A stretch of DNA of 28,497 nt from a virus. The notes under the pieces are model-generated. The model saw nothing but the letters and a program-made list of their open reading frames with translations. It searched no databases and had not been told where the DNA came from. The stretch lies in the IMG/VR virus record IMGVR_UViG_3300038441_000350, positions 1-28,497 of that record; one strand, 5' to 3'. The first letter of the stretch is position 1. Each line of letters starts with the position of its first letter. Positions 20,208 through 28,151 of this stretch are shown piece by piece. Both the position numbers and the translations under genes were made by a program.

Positions 20208-21490
20208 TATTCGACGATCTCCCAGCCATCAGACGATTTAGCCGCTGGTGCAGGCGTGGCTTTGGCGCCCCCTTTGGACCTATCCTTCCACGCCTGGAGC
20301 ATGCCGCGTTCGCTGCCGGTGTCGGATATATAATCGGCCTTGAACCCATGATATTTGGCTGCTGCTTCCTGAACATTCGCCTGCGCCCGAAGATACCTTG
20401 CCCACTGGGCTGGACTGGCATTGTCGGAAGGCATCGGGCCGAACGCTATTTTTACGTCGGCATCCGATGCTGCGCCCGGGGGAAGGTTGCCAGAAGCTTG
20501 AGCCGCCCTTACAGCGGCCACGGATTTACGCAGGTCACTTACTGCGTCCTGGCTTCCCGTGATCTCTTTAAGGGCCTCTGCAGCGTTTCCAACAACGCCG
20601 CCGCTGGCGCTGGATTTCTCCATCTGGTCGGCCAAGTTTCTGAACTTGTTCACGTCATTTTCTGCCGACACTGCCTGGTCAATCGTTTTCGCCAGCCTCA
20701 ATTGAACGCCTGGGGCCAGCTCTCGACCTTCCTTGCTCACAAATCCAGCGGCCTGGCCAAAAGCCTTCGCCGCATCTGGATCGGTTTCAGAAAGCTTCCT
20801 GTATTCCTCGAAGTCTTTCTGGTGGGCGGTACGCTTGTCGCCGGCACTCCCGCCTGCTGTTGCGGCTGCCCGGGCGTAGGCACGCTGGTTGCGGCCAGCC
20901 TCGGCACGGTCGAAGCGAGCGTCTTCGCGCTCCATCTTCATCTGTTCCAGGGCCATGCGCTGCTCGGCTTTGTGTTTTTCAGCCGCAGCCTTGTAGCCGT
21001 TCGGATCGCCCGCGGCCCAATCCATTTCGATCCCGTTGAGCGCGACGTTCGGGTTCTGCAAATAGGCCTGGTACGCCCGGGCGGTGTGCGTCGGATCGCG
21101 GCCTTCATCTTGTAGCGTCTGGATGCGGTTCTTGAAGATCTCCTCGCGCTGCTCAGGGGATGACAGAAGAACGTCCCGGGCAAAGCCTGCCGCCTCCTTC
21201 ACCTTGCGCTCATCGTCGAGGCCAACGACCTGATAGAGGTTCTTGCTGATCTCGGGATACTGCAGCGAAACGCTCGCCATCTTCTCCGGGTCGCGGCTCT
21301 GGTACGCCTCCTGGGCGGCAGCGCTCGCGGCTGCCTGCCGTGCTTTCTGTTCCTGCTCGGCGTCGAGCTGGCGTTTGCGCTCGGCCTCTGCCATGCGGCC
21401 CTGGCGGATGTTCGCCATCGTGGCGCTCAGGCCAGATAGTCCAGCGGAGAAGTCGTTGCCCGCGTCTACAGCAAATGGGTTCGTTGCCAT
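20207..21490 (-). CDS. Ejection (DNA transfer) protein, gp20-position
   Basis: A 427-aa protein; start at 21490 (MATNPFAVDAGNDFSAGLSG) just after the preceding stop. Mostly charged helix: QGRMAEAERKRQLDAEQEQK near the N-terminus, then MALEQMKMEREDARFDRAEA, with shorter less-charged segments. P22 gp20 is 471 aa, and order and size match. It should be packaged in the virion and ejected with DNA; direct sequence identity to gp20 is not claimed. Confidence 0.7.
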   Translation of the reverse strand: MATNPFAVDAGNDFSAGLSGLSATMANIRQGRMAEAERKRQLDAEQEQKARQAAASAAAQEAYQSRDPEKMASVSLQYPEISKNLYQVVGLDDERKVKEAAGFARDVLLSSPEQREEIFKNRIQTLQDEGRDPTHTARAYQAYLQNPNVALNGIEMDWAAGDPNGYKAAAEKHKAEQRMALEQMKMEREDARFDRAEAGRNQRAYARAAATAGGSAGDKRTAHQKDFEEYRKLSETDPDAAKAFGQAAGFVSKEGRELAPGVQLRLAKTIDQAVSAENDVNKFRNLADQMEKSSASGGVVGNAAEALKEITGSQDAVSDLRKSVAAVRAAQASGNLPPGAASDADVKIAFGPMPSDNASPAQWARYLRAQANVQEAAAKYHGFKADYISDTGSERGMLQAWKDRSKGGAKATPAPAAKSSDGWEIVE

Positions 21491-21494
21491 GGTG

Positions 21495-22178
21495 TTATGT
21501 CCAGAGTCCAGTCCAGCGACCAACGTCGCGCGCGGCCAATCCGCCTGTCAATTCGCTTTGAAGGATGCCCTTCGGCGTGGTCATCATTGCACGGTTACCG
21601 TGCTGCCACTGGTAGCTCTCGTTGCCCAGCGCTGCGCCGACGATCGCGCCTACCGGGCCGCCTGCCGAGAAGCCAGACGCAGCACCAGTGCCAGCCGCCG
21701 CCGCCGAGCCCATCATGGTTCCCTCGTCGCGCCCTTCCTGGCCCTGTGGCGTCTGCATGCCCTGATACACGCCGAACGCGTCCTTCGCCATGCCGGCATA
21801 GCCAAGGCCTTGACCGAACCCGCCTGCGCCAGCAGAGCCAGCAGAACCCGCCTGCGTGCCTCCGGCCACCGCGCCCGATCCAGCACTGCCAGCAGCGGAT
21901 CCACCGGCATATGTGGCATTCCCGGCTTCGCCAGCAACCAGAGAGTTGCCCAGGCCGTAACCGGTACCGCCCGCCGATGCCGCGCTGCCCGTTGCAGATG
22001 CCCCGTTGATGCTCTTGTACAGAACGCCAAGCCCCTTCATCGCCTTGGCCAGTTGCATTGCATTGGGGTTGGCAGCAGAACCTCCAGCGTTCGGCACCTG
22101 GCGGCTTTGGAAGGGCTGATACTGATCGCGCTGGCGCTGGGCGTTCTGCGCAGTGAGCGGCGTGTATTCAAAGGCCAT
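21495..22178 (-). CDS. Gly/Ala-rich ejection protein, gp7-position
   Basis: A 227-aa protein with GGAG upstream. The centre (about 60-190) is Gly/Ala/Ser-rich with glycine-zipper spacing (GSAAGSAGSGAVAGG, SAGGPVGAIVGAALGN), suited to helix packing or membrane insertion. The ends are polar (AQRQRDQYQPFQSRQ; LAARDVGRWTGLWT). P22 gp7 is 229 aa and is first of the ejection trio; size and position agree. It overlaps the S74 gene by 11 bases. Confidence 0.7.
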   Translation of the reverse strand: MAFEYTPLTAQNAQRQRDQYQPFQSRQVPNAGGSAANPNAMQLAKAMKGLGVLYKSINGASATGSAASAGGTGYGLGNSLVAGEAGNATYAGGSAAGSAGSGAVAGGTQAGSAGSAGAGGFGQGLGYAGMAKDAFGVYQGMQTPQGQEGRDEGTMMGSAAAAGTGAASGFSAGGPVGAIVGAALGNESYQWQHGNRAMMTTPKGILQSELTGGLAARDVGRWTGLWT

Positions 22179-22953
22179 GGGCTTCCACTCCGATCATGTC
22201 GTAGTTGACCACCTTGTAACCACGGCGCTCTGTGACGGCCTCTGGATGCGTCTTCTCGACTTCCTGGGCAATCACGCCAGCAGAGCGCCCAACGAGCCCC
22301 AGCGCAGCGGCAGCGGCGTTCCACACCCATTTGTAGACATTGTGCCCGTTGCATTGGCCGAGGAGCACGACTTCATCCTTCAGGCGCTCGTCAGAGAACG
22401 TTTCATAGCCCTGCATCGCCAGCGCGCCGGCCCCCATGGCGTTGTTGAAGTTGTTCTGGCTCTGCTGGGCGCCGAAGTTGGCCTGGGCGGTCATGCCCTG
22501 GGCGTAGGTCTGGCCGATGCCAGCCATAGAGCCGGCGATGTTGTTGGCGTTCGACGGGAGCTGCGCCATTCCCTGAAGGCCCGACAACTGGTTGGCGTAG
22601 GAGGCCATCAAGGCATTCTGATTGACGGAAGCAAGCGCCTCGTTCGTGTTGCCAGAGCGCAAACCGCCAGTGGCCGAGGCATTGCGTAGAACACCCTCTT
22701 CGCCGCGCTGAACCATTGTCTGGTAGAAGGGACTGTCTTCGGCCCGCTGGACAATGCTCTTGCCGTCGGACACGAACTTTCCATTGGCGCCAAGGGTCAG
22801 GCCGTATTCCGAGCCAAGACCGGTCAATGCGCCTTCGCGCAGAGCCTGTGGAAGTCGCTCGGTTGACTTCAGATAATCAAGGGCTTCGCGCTGGGCCTGG
22901 GCCTGCACTTCTGCCGCGTCTTCTGCACCGCTATCGCTTGATCCGCCACTCAT
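22168..22953 (-). CDS. Virion protein with C-terminal S74-type chaperone domain
   Basis: A 261-aa protein; ATG at 22953 with GAGG upstream and ATGA overlap with the previous gene. Residues 15-180 are Gln/Ala/Asn-rich helix (AEVQAQAQREALDYLKSTER, NFGAQQSQNNFNNAMGAG), like phage DNA-transfer proteins. Residues 187-261 have SDERLKDEV, YKWVWNAAAA, AGVIAQEVEKTHPEAV and GYKVVNYDMIG, the pattern of the S74 intramolecular chaperone that usually ends tail fibres and is cut off there by a Ser-Lys type self-cleavage. Here the S and K are S187 and K192 if the usual SD-x-R-x-K motif is used. Confidence 0.8.
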   Translation of the reverse strand: MSGGSSDSGAEDAAEVQAQAQREALDYLKSTERLPQALREGALTGLGSEYGLTLGANGKFVSDGKSIVQRAEDSPFYQTMVQRGEEGVLRNASATGGLRSGNTNEALASVNQNALMASYANQLSGLQGMAQLPSNANNIAGSMAGIGQTYAQGMTAQANFGAQQSQNNFNNAMGAGALAMQGYETFSDERLKDEVVLLGQCNGHNVYKWVWNAAAAALGLVGRSAGVIAQEVEKTHPEAVTERRGYKVVNYDMIGVEAHGL

Positions 22954-23285
22954 GTTCTGTACCTCGCATAGATTTTTAGACCGCAGGTGTCGATCACATG
23001 GACGAACCCGCATTTCTGGACAAGCCGAACCACACTTTCCCGCTTGATGCAGCCCATGATCATTGTGCACCAGGGCAACAGCTCGAAGGCCAGCGCGCAG
23101 AACTCATTTACGGCCTCTTTCATGCGCTTGACCGAGTCCAGCGCCGAGAAATGGCAGAAAATCGCATCCCCTTCACGCGTCAAGGACGCATAAATGCGCC
23201 CTTTGGTCCATCGCCACACCTGATACTTGGGCTCCCAGTAGAGGGCGCCCATGTCCTCGCAGAGGAAAGCCGGCCTGAAGGTCAT
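22950..23285 (-). CDS. GNAT-like phage protein
   Basis: A 111-aa protein. RPAFLCEDMGALYWEPKYQV opens it, and MKEAVNEFCALAFELLPWCT, MIMGCIKRESVVRLVQKCGF, VHVIDTCGLKIYARY has the layout of the second half of a GNAT fold, including the closing ...x-KCGF-x-x-V. Related small GNAT-like proteins (T7 gp13-type, DUF2833) are made with the internal virion proteins of podoviruses. Acetyltransferase activity is unproven; the typical acetyl-CoA loop (Q/R-x-x-G-x-G/A) is not seen. Start and stop both overlap neighbours (ATGA). Confidence 0.6.
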   Translation of the reverse strand: MTFRPAFLCEDMGALYWEPKYQVWRWTKGRIYASLTREGDAIFCHFSALDSVKRMKEAVNEFCALAFELLPWCTMIMGCIKRESVVRLVQKCGFVHVIDTCGLKIYARYRT

Positions 23286-23524
23286 ACGACCGGAACCCAG
23301 CCGGTTCGAGAGCCGACCTTCGAGTTGATGTAAAGCTTCTCGTCGTCGGTCGCCCAGTATTGTCGCGTCCGGTTGGAGGCCACCACGCCTTCAGGGCTGC
23401 CCAGGCCGGTGATCATGTAGTCAGCGCCCCGGGACACGTAGTCGCTGACCATCGCGTCTGGCCAGCCGGTCATGTTCATGACTTCCGAGGCCGAGAGCCC
23501 CAGTGAGAGATCGTTATTAGCCAA
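23282..23524 (-). CDS. Small late protein after gp10, TTG start
   Basis: An 80-aa protein. The frame extends upstream into the gp10-like gene; the TTG at 23524-23522 gives the natural-looking opening MANNDLSLGLSASEVMNMTG and only an 8-base overlap. Internal ATGs at 23479 and 23473 are alternatives. WPDAMVSDYVSRGADYMITG and LYINSKVGSRTGWVPVV follow. Position after gp10 is that of P22 gp26 (tail needle, 233 aa), but length and content are quite different. No function assigned. Confidence 0.65.
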   Translation of the reverse strand: MANNDLSLGLSASEVMNMTGWPDAMVSDYVSRGADYMITGLGSPEGVVASNRTRQYWATDDEKLYINSKVGSRTGWVPVV

Positions 23525-24929
23525 CTTCGAGATACCCCCGTCCGAATGCCATCTTGGCGCGTGATGCGCCGCGCAGCTTGAAGCCGATCCAGTTCCGCAC
23601 ATAGCCCATGCGGTTCACGATGTACCGCTGATTGTAGTTGCCAGGCGAGCCATAGGCCGCCGTGGTCTCTTTCCCATAGGTCACGCCGTCGTAGGTCACG
23701 GAAACGAACAGCGTGGCGTCATCGCTCGCAGAGTGGCCCGGCATGATGTCGATGTTCAGGCTATCGACTGACATGCCTTCGAGGTACAGGAACGGGGTGT
23801 AAAGCACCCACTCGCCCATTTCCCCGTATTGATCTACGGACACTGGGTCGAGAATACCCAGGCGAAGGTCGATTTTGTCACCGAATACCCACTGGCCAAG
23901 GCGAGGATCAAACACGCCGTTGATGCCGCGCCATGGGAGCGAACCAGTGCCGCGCTTGAGGATCGACCAGGCGTTATCGACGCCAGACGCCGTAGCAACC
24001 GTCTCGTTGAACAGCAGAGTCTCATTGGGAAGGTGGATGTAGACGAATGACATCCCATCAACCTCGACCGCCTCCATGGACATATCGGCAAGCTGTGGCT
24101 CGGTGTACTGGGCCAAGATACGGTCAATGGCCCGAGTGCTGATCTGCTGGCTCGATCCCACGCCGAGCACATGAATCCCAAGGTCTGACTCTTTGCGGCT
24201 GCCAACGAAGTACCAGGACTGCTTGAGTTCGCACTTGGCATGCGTGGCCACAATGCCGATCTTCAGCGCCCTGGCCTGGATGCGGCTGAAGGCGAAGTTA
24301 TCCGAGGCGACGTTGGCGAAAAACTCGGTGGTGTATCGCCCGAACACGATCACCTTGTCATCAGCGGTCTTGCCCACGCCCAGCGTCGGGTCGGGGGAGA
24401 ATTCCGCCGTGGCGAAGGCCAGCGGGTCGAACGCCTCTTCATTGGCAAGCGTTGTGTGATAGAGGTACTGGCCGTCGGTCAGGAAGTAATAGCCGTCGAT
24501 CCAGGTCCCATCGATTGGCGTCTTGATGTCCGGGTCCAGCACCTGTCGGAAGCCATTCACTGGGTCGTAAAGCCAGAACGCCCCGCCGCCGATCACCGCC
24601 TGGGTGTTGAACGAGTAGGGCATTGAGACCTGTTCGGCGCCGGGGATGTTGCCAAAGCGCTGATTGGTGCCGTCGGCGTTCACGATCATGAACTGGGTGT
24701 AGGAGACTCGGAAGTGCTCTTGCAGGCGCTCATTCCACACTCCGCCACGGTCAGGGCCGGAACCTGTGCCGTACTCAGTCAGGCCCGAGTGCTGCAGCAT
24801 GAAGCCCGCGGCCCCCATAACCGGCTTGGGCACGGCATACATGTTCTCTGGCAGCACGTCCAGATAGTCGGTCTGGTCGCTGATCTTGTCGCCCTTGATG
24901 AGCGTGATCGGAATCTTTTGGCTTGGCAT
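23517..24929 (-). CDS. P22 gp10-like packaged-DNA stabilisation protein
   Basis: A 470-aa protein. KIPITLIKGDKISDQTDYLD and LPENMYAVPKPVMGAAGFML at the N-terminus match the gp10 opening (D-Y-x-D-x-L-P-x-N-M). The rest is a long beta-rich body with DGYYFLTDGQYLYHTTL, KTADDKVIVFGRYTTEFFAN and QSWYFVGSRKESDLGIHVLG. P22 gp10 is 472 aa and forms the hub below gp4 that holds DNA in the head. Length, opening and gene order all agree. Confidence 0.9.
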   Translation of the reverse strand: MPSQKIPITLIKGDKISDQTDYLDVLPENMYAVPKPVMGAAGFMLQHSGLTEYGTGSGPDRGGVWNERLQEHFRVSYTQFMIVNADGTNQRFGNIPGAEQVSMPYSFNTQAVIGGGAFWLYDPVNGFRQVLDPDIKTPIDGTWIDGYYFLTDGQYLYHTTLANEEAFDPLAFATAEFSPDPTLGVGKTADDKVIVFGRYTTEFFANVASDNFAFSRIQARALKIGIVATHAKCELKQSWYFVGSRKESDLGIHVLGVGSSQQISTRAIDRILAQYTEPQLADMSMEAVEVDGMSFVYIHLPNETLLFNETVATASGVDNAWSILKRGTGSLPWRGINGVFDPRLGQWVFGDKIDLRLGILDPVSVDQYGEMGEWVLYTPFLYLEGMSVDSLNIDIMPGHSASDDATLFVSVTYDGVTYGKETTAAYGSPGNYNQRYIVNRMGYVRNWIGFKLRGASRAKMAFGRGYLEVG

Positions 24930-24932
24930 GGA

Positions 24933-25682
24933 TTACACCACCGAGGACAGTTGGGACACCACCACGGCGGCAGACGGAGAAGTCGCCCAGCCAGCAGTCG
25001 ATGGCGTTACCGAGTAGAGTCCACCAGCACCAGCAATACCGCTGGCGTCCTGGACAATGAAGGCTGACACGACATCATTTGCAATGAGATCAAAGGACAC
25101 AGGGAATCTTAGCGGTATTACGGCGTTGGCATTATCGATCCTGGCCAATGCAGTGTTCCCGATTTGAACCCCGTTTTTCACAAGCCGAAGGAACAGGTTA
25201 ACCACTCCGGCGCCACCTGTTCGGCCAGCTTGGGCCGTGAAGACGAAGTTAAACCTCCCTGGCACCTTGCAGGTGAAGTCTCCTGCAGCGCTCAGATCAA
25301 GCTTTGGCGTAACTTGCAATGAACCGAAGCTGACTTTCAGAGGCGTACCAAGAGCACCAGGAATCTGGTTGGCCATGGATGCCGAAATGACTATATCCGT
25401 GGTGGTGATCACCGTCGGCGAGGAAAAAAGCACGGTCAAGGTTCCAGCAGATGCATCCATCTGGCCAACGATGTACCCGTCACTGCAATAACACTCAATG
25501 TTTCCGCCGTTCCAGCCGTCCCCGTTGGTGGCCTGACCATCCTCTACGGCAAATCTGCATTTGTCGAAATACCCGGCGGACTTCACCTGTGCGATGGTGT
25601 CATTCGTCCGGTAGACGTAGTTGTTAAAGATCCCCTGGGTTTGAACGGATGCCCGGGCGATCTTTTCTTGAGTGAATGCCAT
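24933..25682 (-). CDS. Virion surface/decoration-type protein candidate
   Basis: A 249-aa protein with AAGGGG upstream. Residues 20-80 (YVYRTNDTIAQVKSAGYFDK, YCSDGYIVGQMDASAGTLTV) resemble a small beta-domain at the start of phage decoration or head-fibre proteins. The C-terminal 140 residues (GRFNFVFTAQAGRTGGAGVV, NLFLRLVKNGVQIGN, then GLYSVTPSTAGWATSPSAAV) look like a TNF/C1q-type trimeric domain. It lies between gp4-like and gp10-like genes, a place with no counterpart in P22. Confidence 0.65.
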   Translation of the reverse strand: MAFTQEKIARASVQTQGIFNNYVYRTNDTIAQVKSAGYFDKCRFAVEDGQATNGDGWNGGNIECYCSDGYIVGQMDASAGTLTVLFSSPTVITTTDIVISASMANQIPGALGTPLKVSFGSLQVTPKLDLSAAGDFTCKVPGRFNFVFTAQAGRTGGAGVVNLFLRLVKNGVQIGNTALARIDNANAVIPLRFPVSFDLIANDVVSAFIVQDASGIAGAGGLYSVTPSTAGWATSPSAAVVVSQLSSVV

Positions 25683-25683
25683 G

Positions 25684-26436
25684 TCATACCCCTTGGGTTC
25701 CGACGGTCACGGATTGCGCGACCTCGAAGTTAATGATGCGGATATCGATGCGGCCTTCGGTGGTGGTCATGGTGATCTTGACCTGTTGCCAGGCGCCGGC
25801 AGACAACTCGACCGGCGCATTGAGCCGGTAATGAGCAACGCCGTCGAGGAATGAGCTGGAAATTATCACCAGGCCGCTGTCGCAAACCACCTCGATCGTC
25901 TGGATGTATTCGTCCGTGTTCAGGTACGCGGCAAAGGACTCTTCATAGTCGTTCGTCTCGCCCTGCATGATGTACAGCGTGGCCGGCACGTTCGGCGGAA
26001 GGCCGGGCATGTCGGAATAGAAGCGCTGCCAGCGGGCGTAGATGCGGTTTCCGCTGCCCACCGGTTGCCTGGATGGGTAGGCGACCTGGCGGATACGGTT
26101 GCGGGCGCACACGTTGGAGGCCTGGGACAAGGATTGCGCGGCCTGAGCAAACAGAACTGGCGACGCCTCCTTGTTGAAGTCAGGCACCAGACGCGTAGCC
26201 AGGTTCGTGGCGATCATGTTCCAGAATTCTTGTGGGACGTTCAAATCACTGTTCGGGTCAGGAACTTCCTCGAAGTTGTAGCCTACCTCGATGCCTCGAG
26301 ATGCGAGCTCAGACATCATATTTTCGAGCTCGCCAAGGGCCAGCTCAAGGTCAGACGGGTTCGGCAGAACGGTCAGACCCGAGATCCGCAGCTTGGAGTA
26401 AGCCGCGCTGATTCTATCGACCTTGAGCTGGCTCAT
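25684..26436 (-). CDS. P22 gp4-like head-to-tail protein, C-terminally extended
   Basis: A 250-aa protein. LGELENMMSELASRGIEVGY, WNMIATNLATRLVPDFNKEA and QVAYPSRQPVGSGNR match P22 gp4, including the A/PYPSRxPxGSGN stretch. gp4 binds under the portal and, in P22, also has peptidoglycan-hydrolysing activity. P22 gp4 has 166 aa and ends soon after the GSGN motif; here about 85 further residues (ATLYIMQGETNDYEESFAAY, IITMTTTEGRIDI-type strands) form an extra beta-domain. TAA of the preceding gene is directly followed by the ATG. Confidence 0.9.
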   Translation of the reverse strand: MSQLKVDRISAAYSKLRISGLTVLPNPSDLELALGELENMMSELASRGIEVGYNFEEVPDPNSDLNVPQEFWNMIATNLATRLVPDFNKEASPVLFAQAAQSLSQASNVCARNRIRQVAYPSRQPVGSGNRIYARWQRFYSDMPGLPPNVPATLYIMQGETNDYEESFAAYLNTDEYIQTIEVVCDSGLVIISSSFLDGVAHYRLNAPVELSAGAWQQVKITMTTTEGRIDIRIINFEVAQSVTVGTQGV

Positions 26437-26799
26437 TTACGCCTCCAGGGCTTTTTTCAGGGTGGTGATGCGCTTGGTGTCCCAGCCTTCGATGCCGGCT
26501 TCGCGGGCCTGGATGCGCACAGGGTCGAGGTTGCCGTCGGCGGTTTCTTCCTGCTCGACGTCGCCTTCCAGGCGCTTCACATCGGCGCGAAGCTGGGATT
26601 CGACGGTCTCGCTGTCGTCATCCTCTTCGGCGATCTCTTCTTCAACAGCCACTGGTTCTGGCGGCTCATAACCCGGGGGATTCTGGAGCCAGCCGCTCTT
26701 GATCATAGAGTCGAGGTGCTCGATCTCGCAGGTGGTGGATTCGCACTCGACGCCATGCGCAATGGTGCCTTTGCCTTCGCGGTACAGGATGCAAGCCAT
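26437..26799 (-). CDS. Acidic late protein after coat, SAP/HeH-like tail
   Basis: A 120-aa protein; the ATG at 26799 has GAGGA upstream. The start MACILYREGKGTIAHGVECE, STTCEIEHLDSMIKSGW is followed by an acidic linker (VAVEEEIAEEDDDSE). The C-terminal 25 residues (IQAREAGIEGWDTKRITTLK) resemble the helix-extended-helix of SAP-like domains (A-x-x-x-G-I-x-G-W-D-x-x-x-x-x-x-x-L). Location between coat and gp4 suggests a head or neck role; P22 has no gene of this kind there. Confidence 0.7.
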   Translation of the reverse strand: MACILYREGKGTIAHGVECESTTCEIEHLDSMIKSGWLQNPPGYEPPEPVAVEEEIAEEDDDSETVESQLRADVKRLEGDVEQEETADGNLDPVRIQAREAGIEGWDTKRITTLKKALEA

Positions 26800-26810
26800 G
26801 TGTTCATTCC

Positions 26811-26841
26811 TCAGATAAAAGAAAGGGGCCTTTCGGCCCCT
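26811..26841 (-). terminator. Intra-operon terminator after coat gene
   Basis: On the minus strand AGGGGCC, GAAA, GGCCCCT (26841-26824) is followed by TTCTTTTATC. A 7-bp GC stem with a stable GAAA tetraloop and T-rich tail is a good terminator. It lies between coat and the downstream late genes and would keep coat and scaffold mRNA in excess. Confidence 0.8.
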
Positions 26842-26859
26842 CAATGCTACGCCGCCTTC

Positions 26860-28140
26860 TTAGAAGGAGGTAGCAACGCCGCAGCGAGATGGATCGGCGA
26901 CGGTGACGCCGTACCAGGTGAACAACCGGAAGCGAAACTGCAGGTTGATCATGTTGGCGTCGTAGATCATGTACATCTTCAGGCCGTTTTTCATGGTCGA
27001 GTTGATGACCTTCAGGCCATCGAACGACTTGAACAACTCGGCAGGGATGGTACCGCCCAGGACTTCGACGGCATCCTTGTCATAGAAGAGGTTTGTCTTC
27101 TTCGACGCATCGATATTCACGCGGTTCACGGTTGCGGTGTTCAGGATGCGCGTATCGACGTTGGCGTACGATTTCTCCAGCGCGCTCAGCGCTGGGTCAT
27201 TGACTGCGATCGGCTTCGGCGAGATCTGCAACGACGTGCCGGTCGGCTTGCCGGTGATGGTGAAGGTCATCGCCTGGCCAGTGTTCGACTTGTCAGCCAA
27301 GCCCAGGGCCTTGATGGTCACGCCGCCGTTGGCAATCGTCACCTTGTCGCCGATGTTGTACGCCGCCGAAGCCGTAACCGCGATGGTTGCATAGCGATAA
27401 TCGACGTTGGTCACGGTGTTGTTGACGGCGTTCACGGTGCCGGCCGTAGGCGCAAACGACTGATCGGCGGTCACAGTGGTGGCCGGGTCAGCGCCGCCGA
27501 CCAGGTTTGGCAGGAACGAGCCGGTGTACACGTCGAATTCGGCGACGTTCTGGCCGATCTGTCCGTTGGCCCATGTGCTTTCAGGACGACCTTGCAGGGT
27601 CTGGCGAGCAGCCAAGTCCTTGGCGTATTTCAGGTTGTCGCGGTCGTTGAGGATGAAGATGCGCTCGGACTTGGCGCCCTGGCGTTCGTTCATCAGCGCC
27701 TGGCCTTCAGCGATGAAGTCGTACCCGCTGGTGGCGTTGGAGCGGATATACATCGCGCCTTGGGTGCCGATTGCGGTGGCGATATCCTTGTTCAGCTGGG
27801 TTGCTTGCTGACGACCAGCAGCTTCGCCGGCGCGCTCCCAGAAACGGGTGTCGCGCATATCGTCAGCACGCAGGCTGACCAGGTCGTTGTTCGGGGTGCC
27901 GAGGAAGGCCGCGTAAGTCTCCTCGATGATGCCTTGCTCCTGACCGGTCAGGTCAAAGCCGGACAGTACAGGGCGATGCTGTTGCACAGGGCGCCAGATG
28001 GTGTTGCCGGAGTTTTGCATGGTCGCCGCATCGGGCTCCATGAAGGTGGTGGTCGGCAGAAGCATGTCTTGAGGCTCGTAGGTCTCCAGAGCCTTGTCGA
28101 ACATAACCTCGGCGATCTTGCCAGCGGTCAAAGTTGCCAT
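26860..28140 (-). CDS. P22 gp5-like major coat protein
   Basis: A 426-aa protein (P22 gp5: 430 aa). AKIAEVMF-type N-terminus (LTAGKIAEVMFDKALETYEP), NSGNTIWRPVQQHRPVLSGF, then DLVSLRADDMRDTRFWERAG and IFILNDRDNLKYAKDLAARQ follow the gp5 layout. A hydrophobic/Thr-rich region (about 220-300, TVNAVNNTVTNVDYRYATIA) fits the inserted I-domain. The C-terminus has LKMYMIYDANMINLQFRFRL and FTWYGVTVADPSRCGVA, the family close. AAGGA lies eight bases upstream. HK97-fold capsid subunit. Confidence 0.93.
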   Translation of the reverse strand: MATLTAGKIAEVMFDKALETYEPQDMLLPTTTFMEPDAATMQNSGNTIWRPVQQHRPVLSGFDLTGQEQGIIEETYAAFLGTPNNDLVSLRADDMRDTRFWERAGEAAGRQQATQLNKDIATAIGTQGAMYIRSNATSGYDFIAEGQALMNERQGAKSERIFILNDRDNLKYAKDLAARQTLQGRPESTWANGQIGQNVAEFDVYTGSFLPNLVGGADPATTVTADQSFAPTAGTVNAVNNTVTNVDYRYATIAVTASAAYNIGDKVTIANGGVTIKALGLADKSNTGQAMTFTITGKPTGTSLQISPKPIAVNDPALSALEKSYANVDTRILNTATVNRVNIDASKKTNLFYDKDAVEVLGGTIPAELFKSFDGLKVINSTMKNGLKMYMIYDANMINLQFRFRLFTWYGVTVADPSRCGVATSF

Positions 28141-28151
28141 CGTTTAATTCC

